A DNA stretch of 48,957 nt from JAWKTM01 sp041399085 (GCA_041399085.1 JAWKTM010000056.1:1-48957), one strand, 5' to 3'; positions 17,472 through 27,686 are shown, counted from the first letter of the stretch. The notes: generated by a model not told the origin, from the letters alone. Made by a program: numbers and translations.

Positions 17472-17831
17472 CTACTTCGAGCCGGGCAGCTTGCCTTCCT
17501 TCAACAGGTCGCCGAACGTCTTGCCTTCGACGGCGCTCGGTTCGCCTTCCACCTTCTTGATGGCTTCCATGATCTTGGCGGCGTCCATTTGCTTCGGAGC
17601 GCCCAGGGCCTTGCCCAAAGCCATGCCGTAATTGTTGCGTTCTTTCTTGTCCTTGCCGGGATGGCAGATGCCGCACTTGGCTTCGGCCATGGCCGGAACG
17701 TCCTTGTAATGTTCGATGACGATCTTGCAGTAGTTAGGACGGGCTTCGGCTTGTCGAGCCGGCGAAGCCAACACACCAATCAAAAACGCGCCGACGACGG
17801 CGGTCAAACCAAACTTTGCAACTCGACTCAT
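17472..17831 (-). CDS. Small secreted c-type cytochrome-like protein
   Basis: 119 residues from the ATG at 17831, with a GAGGAG ribosome-binding site just upstream. A signal peptide (MSRVAKFGLTAVVGAFLIGV, cleavage near ARQAEA) is followed by one haem c motif CGICH (53-57) in the context AKCGICHPGKDKKERNNYGM. The rest is Lys-rich and helical. Mono-haem electron carriers of this size act in the periplasm. No oxidase or dehydrogenase neighbour is present, so the redox partner is unknown. The frame is open upstream to 17945, without support. Confidence 0.82.
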   Translation of the reverse strand: MSRVAKFGLTAVVGAFLIGVLASPARQAEARPNYCKIVIEHYKDVPAMAEAKCGICHPGKDKKERNNYGMALGKALGAPKQMDAAKIMEAIKKVEGEPSAVEGKTFGDLLKEGKLPGSK

Positions 17832-17993
17832 GTAAGACTCCTCGGGAAGAAACTTTCGGAAGCGGCGGTCAGGGGCATGTGAAATCGCACGGCACGAACA
17901 CAAGGACCACCGCCGTCCAGTTGCAGTGACAGGCAATATAATCACGCGCCGATATGTCCGGCAAGCATTTCCTCGGCTGCATTTTCGATTCGT

Positions 17994-19049
17994 TCAAAAA
18001 CGCCAGTGAGCAGCCAAGCCGGGCGAACCGTCGACCGGATGGCGAAACGGCAGCAGATAGGCCCGCGAGTCGCCTCGCCGATGTCGGCCCGCGACGCTTC
18101 GGCCGACGACATAGCCCAACGCCGCTCCGAATACGATGTCGCTCAAGTCGTGTTCGCGGACATCGATGCGACTCCAGCCCACCATGCCCGCCGTAACATA
18201 GGCCACCGCGCCCCAACCGGGACCGCAATACTCGTCAGTCACCGCAGCCAACGAAAAGCACGCGGCCGTGTGGTAGGACGGGAATCCGTAGTGTCCCGAG
18301 GAACGCGTGTCCGTGGGGCGTTCGGTATTGGCGGCCAGCTTGATCGCCGAAGTCGAGAGACCGGTAATGGCAAGCGCGCTGGCCAAAGCCGCCGAATAGT
18401 CTCGCCGCCACGGATCGTCGTCGAAGCGTTCGTAGACGTAGAAAGCCGCGATTAGCGGCACGTGGAAGTAGCCTTCGCCAATGAAGTTGAACGGATCGTT
18501 AGCCGATCCCCAGCGATCGGGATGTTTGGCCGTAAAATCGCGAACCTGCTGATCCCAGCCCGATTCGCGAATCGCAATCGCTCCGCCCGCGAACGCGCCG
18601 AGCCACGCCAGGTTATGCCAATCGGAATAGACCCCGACTCCGTCATCCCAAATCATGCCGAGCAGCGATTGAAACTCGCCTACCCACAGGCGGCGAGGTG
18701 AGAAGTCGGCGGTTGGCGAAGCGAGATAGCCCGAACCGGGCGACATACTCGCCGAGGGCGATGCGTCGGGCCAATCGAAATCAGGTGGCGGCGGAAGCTG
18801 GCTCAGACCTTCGCCGCTCGCGTAACCGCCGCGCAGCATCGAAGGCTCGCCCAGCGGCGTCGGCTGCCAGCTAGCGGGCCGCAGAAACGGATCAGCAATT
18901 GGTTCACGAAGATTCGTGTCCGATTCGGCTTTCCAAACGCTGATCCAATCGTCTTCAGCATTCACGCGCGCCCGAGACCCGAACCCGCCGAACAACGTCG
19001 CTAGGCTCAAGACGAGCAGAACCCGTTTGTAACGGCGAGCTACATCCAT
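17994..19049 (-). CDS. PAP2-superfamily phosphatase, membrane-associated or exported
   Basis: 351 residues. N-terminal hydrophobic signal (about 8-24), a Pro/Ser-rich linker (about 60-115), then the PAP2 domain. The three catalytic motifs are visible: K237-x6-R244-P245 (KLAANTERP), PSYH at 257-260 (usually PSGH), and SR-x5-H-x3-D at 293-304 (SRIDVREHDLSD). All catalytic residues (K, R, H, R, H, D) are kept; only Gly in PSGH is Tyr. It probably acts on lipid phosphates or pyrophosphates at the membrane. It shares the strand with the small cytochrome gene, 160 bp away. Confidence 0.85.
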   Translation of the reverse strand: MDVARRYKRVLLVLSLATLFGGFGSRARVNAEDDWISVWKAESDTNLREPIADPFLRPASWQPTPLGEPSMLRGGYASGEGLSQLPPPPDFDWPDASPSASMSPGSGYLASPTADFSPRRLWVGEFQSLLGMIWDDGVGVYSDWHNLAWLGAFAGGAIAIRESGWDQQVRDFTAKHPDRWGSANDPFNFIGEGYFHVPLIAAFYVYERFDDDPWRRDYSAALASALAITGLSTSAIKLAANTERPTDTRSSGHYGFPSYHTAACFSLAAVTDEYCGPGWGAVAYVTAGMVGWSRIDVREHDLSDIVFGAALGYVVGRSVAGRHRRGDSRAYLLPFRHPVDGSPGLAAHWRF

Positions 19050-19225
19050 ACGAGCTGGTGGCTATTTGGCTGGACGAACGACTTGGGGTAAGGCTAGAGC
19101 GCACAAGCGCGTACTCTCGCAATATCGGCCGGCGGCAAACCCGAACTTGCCGGTTTTTTCGGTTATGGCGGGATTGGCGTGTGAGCGTTACCTTCGACGT
19201 TCCGCAGACGTGTCCGAGGGAGCAA

Positions 19226-19258
<33 letters not shown>

Positions 19259-19343
19259 AACCCGCGTGTGTTGTCAAGAAACACCCAACGCGACCCGCTT
19301 CGATTCAGATAATTGACCGCATCCCCGCAACCGGCCGAGACTG

Positions 19344-20927
19344 TTGTTGAACGAGCCAGATTCCACGCACTGCCCGCCTAACACGCCGCGCGACCCCGAG
19401 CCTTTGAATTGGCCGGTAATACTTGGGCTAGTCGGCGTGCTGCTGGTCTCATTCGTCCTGCGAGTTTGGCAGATCAACGAACCGCTATGGGTCGACGAAC
19501 TGCATACCTCGTGGACGATTCAGGCGGGCTGGTCGGAGGTACCGGGGCGAGCGGCTTTAGGCAACCAGAGTCCGGTTTATTTCTGGATGACGCGGTTTTC
19601 GGTGTCTTGCTTGGGCGAAAGTGAGTGGGCGTTGCGAATGCCGTCGTTGATCGGCGGGCTGTTATTCGGAGCCGCGTTGTTTGCGGCCGTGCGCCGCTGG
19701 ACCGGTTCCAACATGGCCGGACTGGCCGCCGCGGCATTGGCGGCCGTCGACCGGACCAGCTTGTTCTATGCGGGCGAAGCTCGGTCGTTTGCCTGGATTC
19801 AGACGCTGGCCGTGCTGCATATTTTCGTCTTCAGCGAGTTGCTGCAGCGACCGACCTTGTGGCGGCGAGTTGCCTTTGTCGGCGGCGGCGCGGCGTTGTT
19901 CTACTTGCATTACACGGCTGTGCTGTTGCTGTTAGCCGAAGTCGCTTCGTTCGCATTGTTCGATTGGGGTTGGCGACGAGCGGGATTGAACGCTCGCTAT
20001 GGCTGGCGGCAATTGCTGACCGACTTGGCCGCGATGTTAGTGGCGATGCTGCCCGCGGCCGCCAGTATTCGCGCGGTGATCGGCCGGCGCGCGAATTGGC
20101 AGCAGTTCGTTGGGCAGCCTGAGTGGTGGGAGCCGTTGACGCTGTTTCCGCTGCATGTCTACGTTTTGCTTCCGTTGCTGTTGGTCGGCGTGGCCGCGAT
20201 GTGGATGCGTCGACGAGGCGGCAAGATCTCGCTTGCGCGAGTTGCCAGCGCATGGTTGTTGATCGCCGTCTGGTATGCCGTGCCTGTGTTGGTCGCCTGG
20301 ATCGCCACTCGACAAGAGATCGCCGCCATATTCTTTCCGCGGTATTTGCTGGTCTGCTCGCCCGCGCCGCTGGTTTTCGCGGCGGTCGCCATCGCCGCGA
20401 TTCCGGGCCGGTGGTTGCAAGTCGCCGCGATCGTGTTGTTGTTGATCGCCGGTGTGGAAGACGGCGGGCTGATCGCGCAGCTTCAACAGGACGGCCGGCT
20501 GCTGGCGGACCGGCAAGAGGATTGGCGAGCGGCCGCGAAGCTGCTCGACGATCCGGCCGAGCATCCCGCGGCGCCGGTTCTGTTGTACGCGGGGCTGATC
20601 GAGGCTCGACAGTATTTGGAATCGGGCCAGACATTGAAACGCGAGTACGCCACGTTACCGCTGCGCGGACTGTACCGAATCGACGATGCCGACAACCGCT
20701 TGTTTCCGCTCGCGTCGGGACAAGCGACGTTGGAAACGGAGCTGTTCGACAAGGCTCGCAAACATGGCGGAGTGTGGCTCGTCGCGCGATTGCCGCTGGA
20801 GCGAACCGCGAATTGGGAAGCGGCCGTTGGGCGTCGTCTGCGAGCCGCTGGACTTGAGGTCGCCTCGGTCGAGCGACATGCGTTCGGCAACGTAAGCGTC
20901 GCGTGGTTGTCGACGACGAAGTCGTGA
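19344..20927 (+). CDS. GT-C glycosyltransferase (ArnT/PMT-like, family 39 type)
   Basis: 527 residues with about ten hydrophobic segments. After TM1 (WPVILGLVGVLLVSFVLRVW) comes INEPLWVDELHTSW, where the Asp-Glu pair in the first periplasmic loop is the catalytic signature of GT-C enzymes that use lipid-linked sugars. SPVYFWMTRFSVSCLGESEWALRMPS is the conserved second loop. The C-terminal about 130 residues are soluble. Role: adding a sugar from a polyprenyl carrier to lipid or protein on the outer face of the membrane; acceptor unknown. No ATG is available at the N-terminus; the start is a TTG at 19344 or 19347, so the exact start is uncertain. Confidence 0.8.
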   Translation: MLNEPDSTHCPPNTPRDPEPLNWPVILGLVGVLLVSFVLRVWQINEPLWVDELHTSWTIQAGWSEVPGRAALGNQSPVYFWMTRFSVSCLGESEWALRMPSLIGGLLFGAALFAAVRRWTGSNMAGLAAAALAAVDRTSLFYAGEARSFAWIQTLAVLHIFVFSELLQRPTLWRRVAFVGGGAALFYLHYTAVLLLLAEVASFALFDWGWRRAGLNARYGWRQLLTDLAAMLVAMLPAAASIRAVIGRRANWQQFVGQPEWWEPLTLFPLHVYVLLPLLLVGVAAMWMRRRGGKISLARVASAWLLIAVWYAVPVLVAWIATRQEIAAIFFPRYLLVCSPAPLVFAAVAIAAIPGRWLQVAAIVLLLIAGVEDGGLIAQLQQDGRLLADRQEDWRAAAKLLDDPAEHPAAPVLLYAGLIEARQYLESGQTLKREYATLPLRGLYRIDDADNRLFPLASGQATLETELFDKARKHGGVWLVARLPLERTANWEAAVGRRLRAAGLEVASVERHAFGNVSVAWLSTTKS

Positions 20928-20943
20928 GGGAGCGGTCGGGTGG

Positions 20944-21735
20944 CTACACCCAAGTCAACGGATCTTGTTCGCGTTGGCTGGCCCAAACTTCGAGTGCCGG
21001 AAAAGCTTCGCTCAGTTCGTCGGCCAATCGTTCGACGCCGAAACGTTCGCTGGCGTAGTGTCCCGGCAGCAATAGCGCCACGCCGGTCGCTTCGGCTTCC
21101 AAGCAAGTGTGGAAGTTTGTCTCGCCGGTGACGAGCAATTGGCAATCGGCGTCGCGGGCCGACGACAGAAACTGGCCGGCGCTGCCGCAACCGACCGCCA
21201 CGCGCGAGATTTCCGCCGCATCGTCACCCACTTGATGCAGGCCGCCGATCTTCAGGAACGACTTCAGCGCGGCGGCAACTTCACCTAGCGGCCGGGCAGC
21301 GGCAAACTCGCCGACTCGCCCGCTGCCGAGTGACGGCGATGCATCGGCAATCGGCGTGAGCGGCCGAATGTTCGTCAGCCCCAATCCCGCCGCCAGTTGC
21401 TGATTGATGCCCGCGGCCGCCGAATCGAACGCCGTGTGCGGACTGTAAATCGCCACTCCGGCTCGGGCCAAATTCCACAACATGCCGCCGACCGTGTTGT
21501 CCGTGGTCAGACGTTTCAGCGGCCGAAACGGCAACGGGTGGTGAGCCACAATCAGATTCGCACGTCGCTCGATCGCTTCCGCGGCGCTGGCGGGCGTGAT
21601 TGTTAGACACGTCATCACGCGGACGGCCTCGGCCAGCGGATCGCCCATTAACAGCCCAACGTTGTCCCAATCCTCGGCCAATCGCGACGGAGCAAAGTTT
21701 TCGAGAAAGTCGGCAACAGCTTGAATATTCGTCAT
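20944..21735 (-). CDS. Nif3-like dinuclear metal-centre protein (DUF34)
   Basis: 263 residues from the ATG at 21735 (MTNIQAVADFLENFAPSRLA); the frame runs on upstream to 21888 without similarity. Family motifs: EDWDNVGLLMGDP (21-33), metal ligands in LIVAHHPLPFRPLKRL (His65-His66), SPHTAFDSAAAGINQQLA, and the C-terminal ligand region LLLPGHYASERFGVERLADEL. These proteins form hexameric rings with a di-metal site and are often listed as GTP cyclohydrolase I type 2 homologues, but the reaction is not established. It converges with the GT-C gene, only 16 bp apart. Confidence 0.92.
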   Translation of the reverse strand: MTNIQAVADFLENFAPSRLAEDWDNVGLLMGDPLAEAVRVMTCLTITPASAAEAIERRANLIVAHHPLPFRPLKRLTTDNTVGGMLWNLARAGVAIYSPHTAFDSAAAGINQQLAAGLGLTNIRPLTPIADASPSLGSGRVGEFAAARPLGEVAAALKSFLKIGGLHQVGDDAAEISRVAVGCGSAGQFLSSARDADCQLLVTGETNFHTCLEAEATGVALLLPGHYASERFGVERLADELSEAFPALEVWASQREQDPLTWV

Positions 21736-21909
21736 CGTTGGATTGGCTCGCGAGGAAGGCTGCGGTTTGCGGAACGCTCGCGGTTGGGCACGCTGCCGCT
21801 GGAGCGAACGCCATTTACAATACCGGTCCGGGCGGCAGGACGTAAACCAACGATTGGCCCACAGCGACTGCCGTCCCACGGAAATCAATCACGGTGAATG
21901 GAGCGACGG

Positions 21910-22692
21910 ATGCCTCAGTTGAAATTAGGAATTCAGCTTGCCAGCCTGCGAATGCCCTTTCGCAAAGCGTTGGAAACGGCCGCGCGATTGGGCGCCGACG
22001 CCGTGGAAGTCGACGCTCGCAACGAGGTGCGACCGAGCGAGATGACCGGCACGGGGCTTCGACATCTTCGCAAGCTGCTGGAGGATTACAATCTGCGAGT
22101 CGCGGCCGTGCGGTTCCTCACGCGACGCGGATACGACGTTCACGACGAGCTGGACCGGCGTGTCGAGGCAACTCGGCGAGCCATGAAGATGGCTTACGAT
22201 CTGGGCGCTTCGGTCGTGATCAATCACGTGGGGCGAGTTCCCGAAGAAGCCGACGGTCGCAGTTGGGAGTTATTGACTGGCACGTTGGAAGAGCTGGGAC
22301 GCTACGGCCAGCACGTCGGCGCCTTTCTCGCGGCGGAGACCGGATCGGAATCGCCCGAGTCACTGCGGCGGTTGATCGATGCGTTGCCCGATGGCACCGT
22401 TGGCGTGAACTTGGACCCGGGAAACTTGGCGATCCACGGCTACTCGTCGGGCGAAGCGGTCGACTTGCTGGGCCAGTTTGTGTTGCACGTTCACGCCAAA
22501 GATGGCGTTCGCGATCTGGCTCAAGGCCGTGGCATCGAAGTGCCGCTGGGGCGTGGCTCGGTTGATTTCCCGGCTTTGATCGGTCGTCTCGAAGAGTTCG
22601 GCTATCGCGGTTATTTCACAATCGAACGCGAACACGCGGACGATCCGGTGTTCGAGGTCGGGCAAGCCGTCAAGTTTCTGCGGCAAATGTGA
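21910..22692 (+). CDS. Sugar phosphate isomerase/epimerase (xylose isomerase-like TIM barrel)
   Basis: 260 residues. The ATG at 21910 has GGAG about 7 nt upstream; an in-frame ATG at 21898 is the alternative. Starts MPQLKLGIQLASLRMPFRKA, then GADAVEVDARNE, SVVINHVGRVPE, FLAAETGSES, VGVNLDPGNLAIHG, VLHVHAKDGV and YFTIEREHADDPV. These are successive barrel strands with the His/Glu/Asp metal-site residues of the AP-endonuclease-2/xylose-isomerase fold. Substrate unknown. It is divergent from nif3. Confidence 0.85.
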   Translation: MPQLKLGIQLASLRMPFRKALETAARLGADAVEVDARNEVRPSEMTGTGLRHLRKLLEDYNLRVAAVRFLTRRGYDVHDELDRRVEATRRAMKMAYDLGASVVINHVGRVPEEADGRSWELLTGTLEELGRYGQHVGAFLAAETGSESPESLRRLIDALPDGTVGVNLDPGNLAIHGYSSGEAVDLLGQFVLHVHAKDGVRDLAQGRGIEVPLGRGSVDFPALIGRLEEFGYRGYFTIEREHADDPVFEVGQAVKFLRQM

Positions 22693-22909
22693 TAGGCTCT
22701 GGGCGGGGGCCGTACGGTCCAAGGCGAGCGGCAGATGAATGTATACGAGTACGCAGCGCAAGCAAGTGAGTTTCTCGAATCACTCTTTCGTGCGTCGTGC
22801 TCGTATGTGGGAATTTTCGCATCTGCCGGTTACCTAAAAGACGCTGTTCAACTCTAAGGGCGAGCGAATCACGCCCGCCGCGGCAGCTTGGTTTCTAGGA
22901 GATCACCCC

Positions 22910-25171
22910 GTGACGGATTTGCCATCAACCGATCGACTGGAGCTGGACAACGGCACGCAGGCTTGGGACGACGTGCTGGACCGCCTGACCGCGTTTGTCG
23001 AATCGTGGGAGAGTGAGGCCGAGCCGCCGCGGATTGCCGATTATCTGCCCGAGTCGCCGCCGACCTTGGTGCGGTTGGTGCTGGTGGAATTGATCAAAGC
23101 CGATCTGGAGTACCGTTGGAAGCACGATCGCGAGCCCCGCACGATCGAACAATACGCCGAGGAGTTTCCGAGCCTCCGCGGCTCGAATGGGCTGCCTTGC
23201 GATCTGATCGTCGAAGAGTACTTGGTGCGGCAACAACTGGGTTTGGCCGGCTCGCCGGACGATTATCTGCACCGGTTTGCCGATCAAGCGAAGTCGTTGG
23301 AGCGACTGTTCGCGATTCAAACGCATAATCGTTCCGGCACGTTACGGATGCGCGACGATGTTCCGCAGATCGAGCCGGGCCAGCGGTTGGATGACTTCGA
23401 CCTGCTGGAGACACTCGGCCAAGGCGCATTCGCCCGCGTGATGTTGGCTCGCCAGAACTCGATGCAGCGGCTGGTGGCGTTGAAAGTTTCGCGTCGCTGT
23501 GGACAGGAAGCCCAAACGCTCGCGCAGCTTGACCATCCGAATATCGTCCGCGTGTATGACCAACGGTACTTGTCCGACGAAGGATTGGGTCTGTTGTACA
23601 TGGAGTATGTTCGCGGCGATGACTTGGCTGCGTTGGTTCGCCGCGTGCGCGAGACGCCGCCGTCGATGCGCAACGGGCAACTCGTGCTGGACGTGATCGA
23701 CGCGGCCTTGGCGCGGCACGATGAACAGCCGAGCGACGAACTGGCTCGCGATCAATTGAGCCGCATGCAATGGGACGAGGTCGTCTGTTGGATCGGCGCT
23801 CAATTGGCCGCGGCGATCGACTACGCGCACCGCCGCGACACTCTTCATCGCGATATCAAGCCGGCCAATGTGCTGTTGTCGGCCGAAGGCATCCCGAAGC
23901 TGGCGGACTTCAACGTGTCGTTCAGCTCGAAGCTGGAAGGGGCGACGCCCGAGGCGTTCTTCGGCGGCAGCTTGGCTTACATGTCGCCCGAGCATCTCGA
24001 AGCGTACAACGCGCGGGAAGATCGCGACGCCAGCGAAGTGACTGGGCAAAGCGATATCTACTCGCTGGGCGTGTTGTTGTGGGAGCTGATGACCGGGCAG
24101 CGACCGTTTGCCGACGAATCGCTCAGCGACGACTGGTACGACACGCTTCGCGACATGACTCGCCGCCGCCGGCGTGGCGTGCCGGCCGAAGCGCTGGCCG
24201 CCGTTCCCGAAGGTTGCCAAGGCGAGTTGGTCGAGATCCTGCGCAAAGCGCTCGCGCCCGACCCAGCCGATCGATTCACCACGGCGGCCGAGATGGCGCG
24301 GCGGCTGCAGGTCTGCCTTACGCCAGAAGTGCAGCGAATTCGCAGACGGCCGGAAGCGGCTTGGTACGGTTACGCTCGCCGCCGGCCGTTGGTGACGGCG
24401 ATCTGGATCTCGTTGATTCCAAATTTGGTGCTCAGCGCGCTGAACGTTTCTTACGACTGGTTCGCGATCGTCAAGCCGATGTTGTCCGAACAAGCTCAGG
24501 TCGAGTTCTTGGGGCGAGTCATCACGTTCATCAAGTTGATTCATTACGCGATTGGGATTCCAGTCGGCGTTTGGTACGCGCTGCCGATCTTCTTGAGCAT
24601 GCGTGATTCGCGGGGGCCGGCGCGCGATGCCATCGCGCGCCGACACGCCCTTCGCATCGGCGACAGGGTGTTCTTGGTGACCATGGGAGCGTGGTCGGCC
24701 TCCGGCGTGGTGTTTCCCGCTTGGATCGACTTCACGGCCGTCGAGCTAACGCCGATGCTGTACGCTCACTTCTTCTCGTCACATATTCTTTGCGGTTTGA
24801 TCTCGGGGATCTTCTGCTTCTTTCTACTCACGCTGACCACCGTGCGAGTGTATTTCCCGCGGTTGGCTCAAGTGAGCCAATTGGAAGCCGCCGATGCGGT
24901 GGAGTTAGCCGCGTTGCGAAAACGCGTGTCGTTCTATTCGTTCGGAGCTCTCGTCGTGCCGTTCGCTTCGGCGCTGATGTTAGGTGTCAGCGATTCGGAA
25001 TTCCGTGCGTCATTCATCGGACTCGGCGTACTAGGCGCCGGTCTTCTGTACGTGGCCAATCGCATCGCTCGCGACTTGTTGCAAGACATCGATGGCCTCT
25101 CGTTCGTCGCGGAGTCGAGCACCGAGACCACGCGCCCGGCCAGCGTGATCGGCCTATCTCGAACTCGGTAA
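22910..25171 (+). CDS. Membrane Ser/Thr protein kinase, planctomycete type, with DFN in place of DFG
   Basis: 753 residues, GTG start at 22910 with TAGGAG upstream. Residues 1-150 form an N-terminal helical region common in planctomycete kinases. The kinase domain covers about 160-470: P-loop GQGAFARV (170-177), Lys192 in VALKVS, a shortened helix-C segment EAQTLAQLDHPNIVRVYDQR, catalytic loop HRDIKPANVLL (313-323), then LADFNVSFS, where DFG is DFN (333-335), and SPEH for APE. The Asp that binds Mg is kept, so the kinase may be active. About six hydrophobic segments (about 490-735) follow, so the C-terminal part is membrane-embedded and may sense a signal. It stands alone; targets are unknown. 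Confidence 0.88.
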   Translation: MTDLPSTDRLELDNGTQAWDDVLDRLTAFVESWESEAEPPRIADYLPESPPTLVRLVLVELIKADLEYRWKHDREPRTIEQYAEEFPSLRGSNGLPCDLIVEEYLVRQQLGLAGSPDDYLHRFADQAKSLERLFAIQTHNRSGTLRMRDDVPQIEPGQRLDDFDLLETLGQGAFARVMLARQNSMQRLVALKVSRRCGQEAQTLAQLDHPNIVRVYDQRYLSDEGLGLLYMEYVRGDDLAALVRRVRETPPSMRNGQLVLDVIDAALARHDEQPSDELARDQLSRMQWDEVVCWIGAQLAAAIDYAHRRDTLHRDIKPANVLLSAEGIPKLADFNVSFSSKLEGATPEAFFGGSLAYMSPEHLEAYNAREDRDASEVTGQSDIYSLGVLLWELMTGQRPFADESLSDDWYDTLRDMTRRRRRGVPAEALAAVPEGCQGELVEILRKALAPDPADRFTTAAEMARRLQVCLTPEVQRIRRRPEAAWYGYARRRPLVTAIWISLIPNLVLSALNVSYDWFAIVKPMLSEQAQVEFLGRVITFIKLIHYAIGIPVGVWYALPIFLSMRDSRGPARDAIARRHALRIGDRVFLVTMGAWSASGVVFPAWIDFTAVELTPMLYAHFFSSHILCGLISGIFCFFLLTLTTVRVYFPRLAQVSQLEAADAVELAALRKRVSFYSFGALVVPFASALMLGVSDSEFRASFIGLGVLGAGLLYVANRIARDLLQDIDGLSFVAESSTETTRPASVIGLSRTR

Positions 25172-25187
25172 AGGCCCAACGAAAAAA

Positions 25188-25271
25188 CCGCACGAAAGCG
25201 GCAGTGCGCAAGCACTCCGGTTCCTTGACGCCACCGCACAAAAGCGGCAGTGCGCAAGCACTCCGGTTTCC
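25188..25271 (+). repeat. Direct repeat of a double-hairpin element related to family A
   Basis: Two copies (25188-25224 and 25234-25271) of 'ccgcacraaagcggcagtgc' followed by 'gcaagcactccggtt'. Each has a CCGC..GCGG hairpin and an AGTGC-gcaa-GCACT hairpin. The second hairpin plus 'tccggt' is shared with the family A elements at 7.65-8.5 kb. Confidence 0.8.
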
Positions 25272-25307
25272 CCGCTACGTTGCAACAACCGCTCGCCTTG
25301 ATACTCG

Positions 25308-27461
25308 TCAGTGATTCGTCGCAAATTCGCGGCTAACCAGGATACTCCAGAAGAAGTCGGCCAGTTTCTCCGGCGACGGCCGCCGACCATCGGCACCGGC
25401 AAGTTCGTTCACCCAAAATGCTCGTTCGCGATCGGCGGGTTCTCGGCCGAAGCACCGCAAATACGTGGCTTCCACAACGCCGGGCAAATCTCGATCGAGT
25501 TGCGTGTGCAGCCAGCCTTGTTCGTCCAATAGGCGACGGTTGAGAAGCTCGCCATTGAGAAGATGAAGTTGTGCCGCCATGCCGCCGCCATTCGACGAAC
25601 CGGACTCGCACGATTGCTCCCGCGAACATCGCCCCAGAATGTCGAGTGCGGTTGAAGCGACGTTGGGGCTGGCCAGTTGAACGGCCCGAACGTCATTGGC
25701 TTGTGGGTCGAACACTTCGCGAACTCCCGTCACGTCGCAAAGCGCGTCCAAGTAGATTTCCGCTGTCATCGGCCGCTCGAGCGCGTGTGAGTAGAAGCGT
25801 TCATCGAACCCATTGCCGTGATGCGGCCGACTTGATCGGCGATAGGTCGCGGACAACGCGATCGCTCGGATTGTGGGACGCAAACGATATCCATCACGAC
25901 GAAAGTCCTCGGCCAGCGAATCCAGCAGTCGCGGATGCGTCGGCGGATTCGTATCGCGAACGTCGTCGACTGGTTCGATCAAGCCCCGTCCCATCATCGC
26001 TTGCCAAACTCGATTCACCTGCGTCTTGGCAAAATACGGATTGTCCGCGGCGACAATCCAATCCGCGAGCGGCTCCGGTCCGGCTGCTTCGGCGTCCAGC
26101 GGCTCGCCGCCAGGTGTGCGTGGCAAGGCGGGCTGCTGAGTGACCGGATGAATCACGTCGCCGCGATCGAGACGCCGAACAATTCGCCCTCGTTCGATGC
26201 GGGCGAACAAAGCCGCCAAGCCGTGATAATCGTCCTGCGTCCAGCGATCGAGCGGATGGTCGTGGCACTGCACATCGCAATCGAATCCCCAACAACGTTT
26301 CGCTGGCCAATCCGCCGCCTCACGCGGATCGCCGGCCAAACGATGAAACACAGCCGGACCAACCGAATGCGTGTCGCCCATCGCGGTCAACAGTCGCCGA
26401 GCGATCTCGTCCAATCCGACATCGGCAGCAATCTGTTGCCGGAGCCAGCGATGCATCGCATCGGCCGCCAGCGTATCGCCGCCAGGAGCTCGCAACCGCA
26501 ACCAGCCGGCAAGTTGGTAGGTCCAATGATTCGTGAACGCCTTCGGCCAAGCAACCGATCGACCAGCCGCGTACTTTTCGGGCGAAGCGTCGGCCAAGTA
26601 CGCCCGCACTTCCGCCTCGCTCGGCAACCGTCCGGTCAGATCCAATGTCACTCGCCGCAGCAACGTCGCGTCGTCCGCCGGCGGCGAAACCGGAATCCGT
26701 AGCGTCGCCAACAACTCTGAAACTTCGCGATCAATCCCCCGGGACCCCGAGGCTCCTGCCGATCTTCTGTCTTCTTTGCCTTCCGCCCTCTCACCTTCCC
26801 GCGTCGCCTCCAACGCAAACGGCATCAACACTCGCGCCGCCACAACATGCTGCAAAAAACGAACGACCACTGTATGTTGACCCGGCCGCATCACGCGAAC
26901 TCGCCCGTCATTCGCCACGCTCACCGCCGCATCATCGTCGGGCGTAAACACCGCCCAATTCGTCACGTCTTGCTCGTGATTTGTCTCGGCGACCGCATCG
27001 TCCGCATCACGAAAAACGGCGATCACTCGAAACTGCCCCCAAGAATCATTGGACGAAACGGTCTGCGTCGCGGGCTCGACTCGCACGGCCACGGCCTGTT
27101 GCGAGCGAACGGCGAGCCCTCGCCGATCCAATCCATCAGCAACCATGCGGACGGCGAATCATCGTCGAACCGCAAGCCGCCCTCGTGATCCAACGTCATC
27201 GTCGGCTTGGTCAACAACAAGCTGGCCGCCGGGCGAGCGACATTCACGCGTCGCCCCTCGCGATCCCTTGCGATGGCCGCGAAATCCGCGGCCGGATTGC
27301 CGCCGAACAGCGAGAGCTTGAAACCGCCTCGCCCGCTGGCGGCGCCATGACACGCCGCGGCGTTACAACCAGCCTTGGTCAAGAGCGGCATAATTTGCGT
27401 GTCAAAATCCACCGCGCGGCGACACCGCGCAAACAATCAACGACAACCAACCGCCTGACAT
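25308..27461 (-). CDS. DUF1549/DUF1553 secreted protein with C-x4-CH motif and Ig-like region (frame broken twice)
   Basis: The start at 27461 (MSGGWLSLIVCAVS, signal peptide) has AAGGAG 8 nt upstream. The frame must shift near 27425 to reach RAVDFDTQIMPLLTKAGCNA, and again near 27100 to join WIGEGSPFARNR to AVAVRVEPATQTVSSND. Domains in order: atypical haem or metal motif CNAAACHG with GRGGFKLSLFGG, a Big_2-like Ig segment (FRVIAVFRDADD..VTNWAVFTPDD..VRVMRPGQHTVVVRF), DUF1549 (DREVSELLATLRIPVSPPAD, RRVTLDLTGRLPSEAEVRAY) and DUF1553 (KTQVNRVWQAMMGRGLIEPVDDVRDTNPPTHP). About 715 residues when joined. Likely periplasmic. In other planctomycetes such genes usually precede a DUF1501 gene; none follows here. 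Confidence 0.83.
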
Positions 27462-27650
27462 CGCTTCCGCTCCTTGTTGAAGCCGGTAAACACGAGTCGT
27501 TGATTGTAGTCGACCACTCCCGCCAATCCACGTCCGACGCTCGAAATCGAAAGCGTCGGCTCAAGGCCCGATCCGGGAACCGCTCGACGTAGCATGGACC
27601 TCTGGGCCGTGCATCCGTTTTCACAACACGGTTCTAGATGGACCGCGCGC

Positions 27651-27686
27651 AAAAAAAGCGTCCCGCCGTTTTACTGGCGGGACGCT
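27651..27686 (-). terminator. Strong rho-independent terminator after the di-haem peroxidase gene
   Basis: On the minus strand: AGCGTCCCGCC, 8-nt loop, GGCGGGACGCT (11-bp perfect stem), followed by a run of seven T (27651-27657). It lies 57 bp past the peroxidase stop. Confidence 0.85.
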
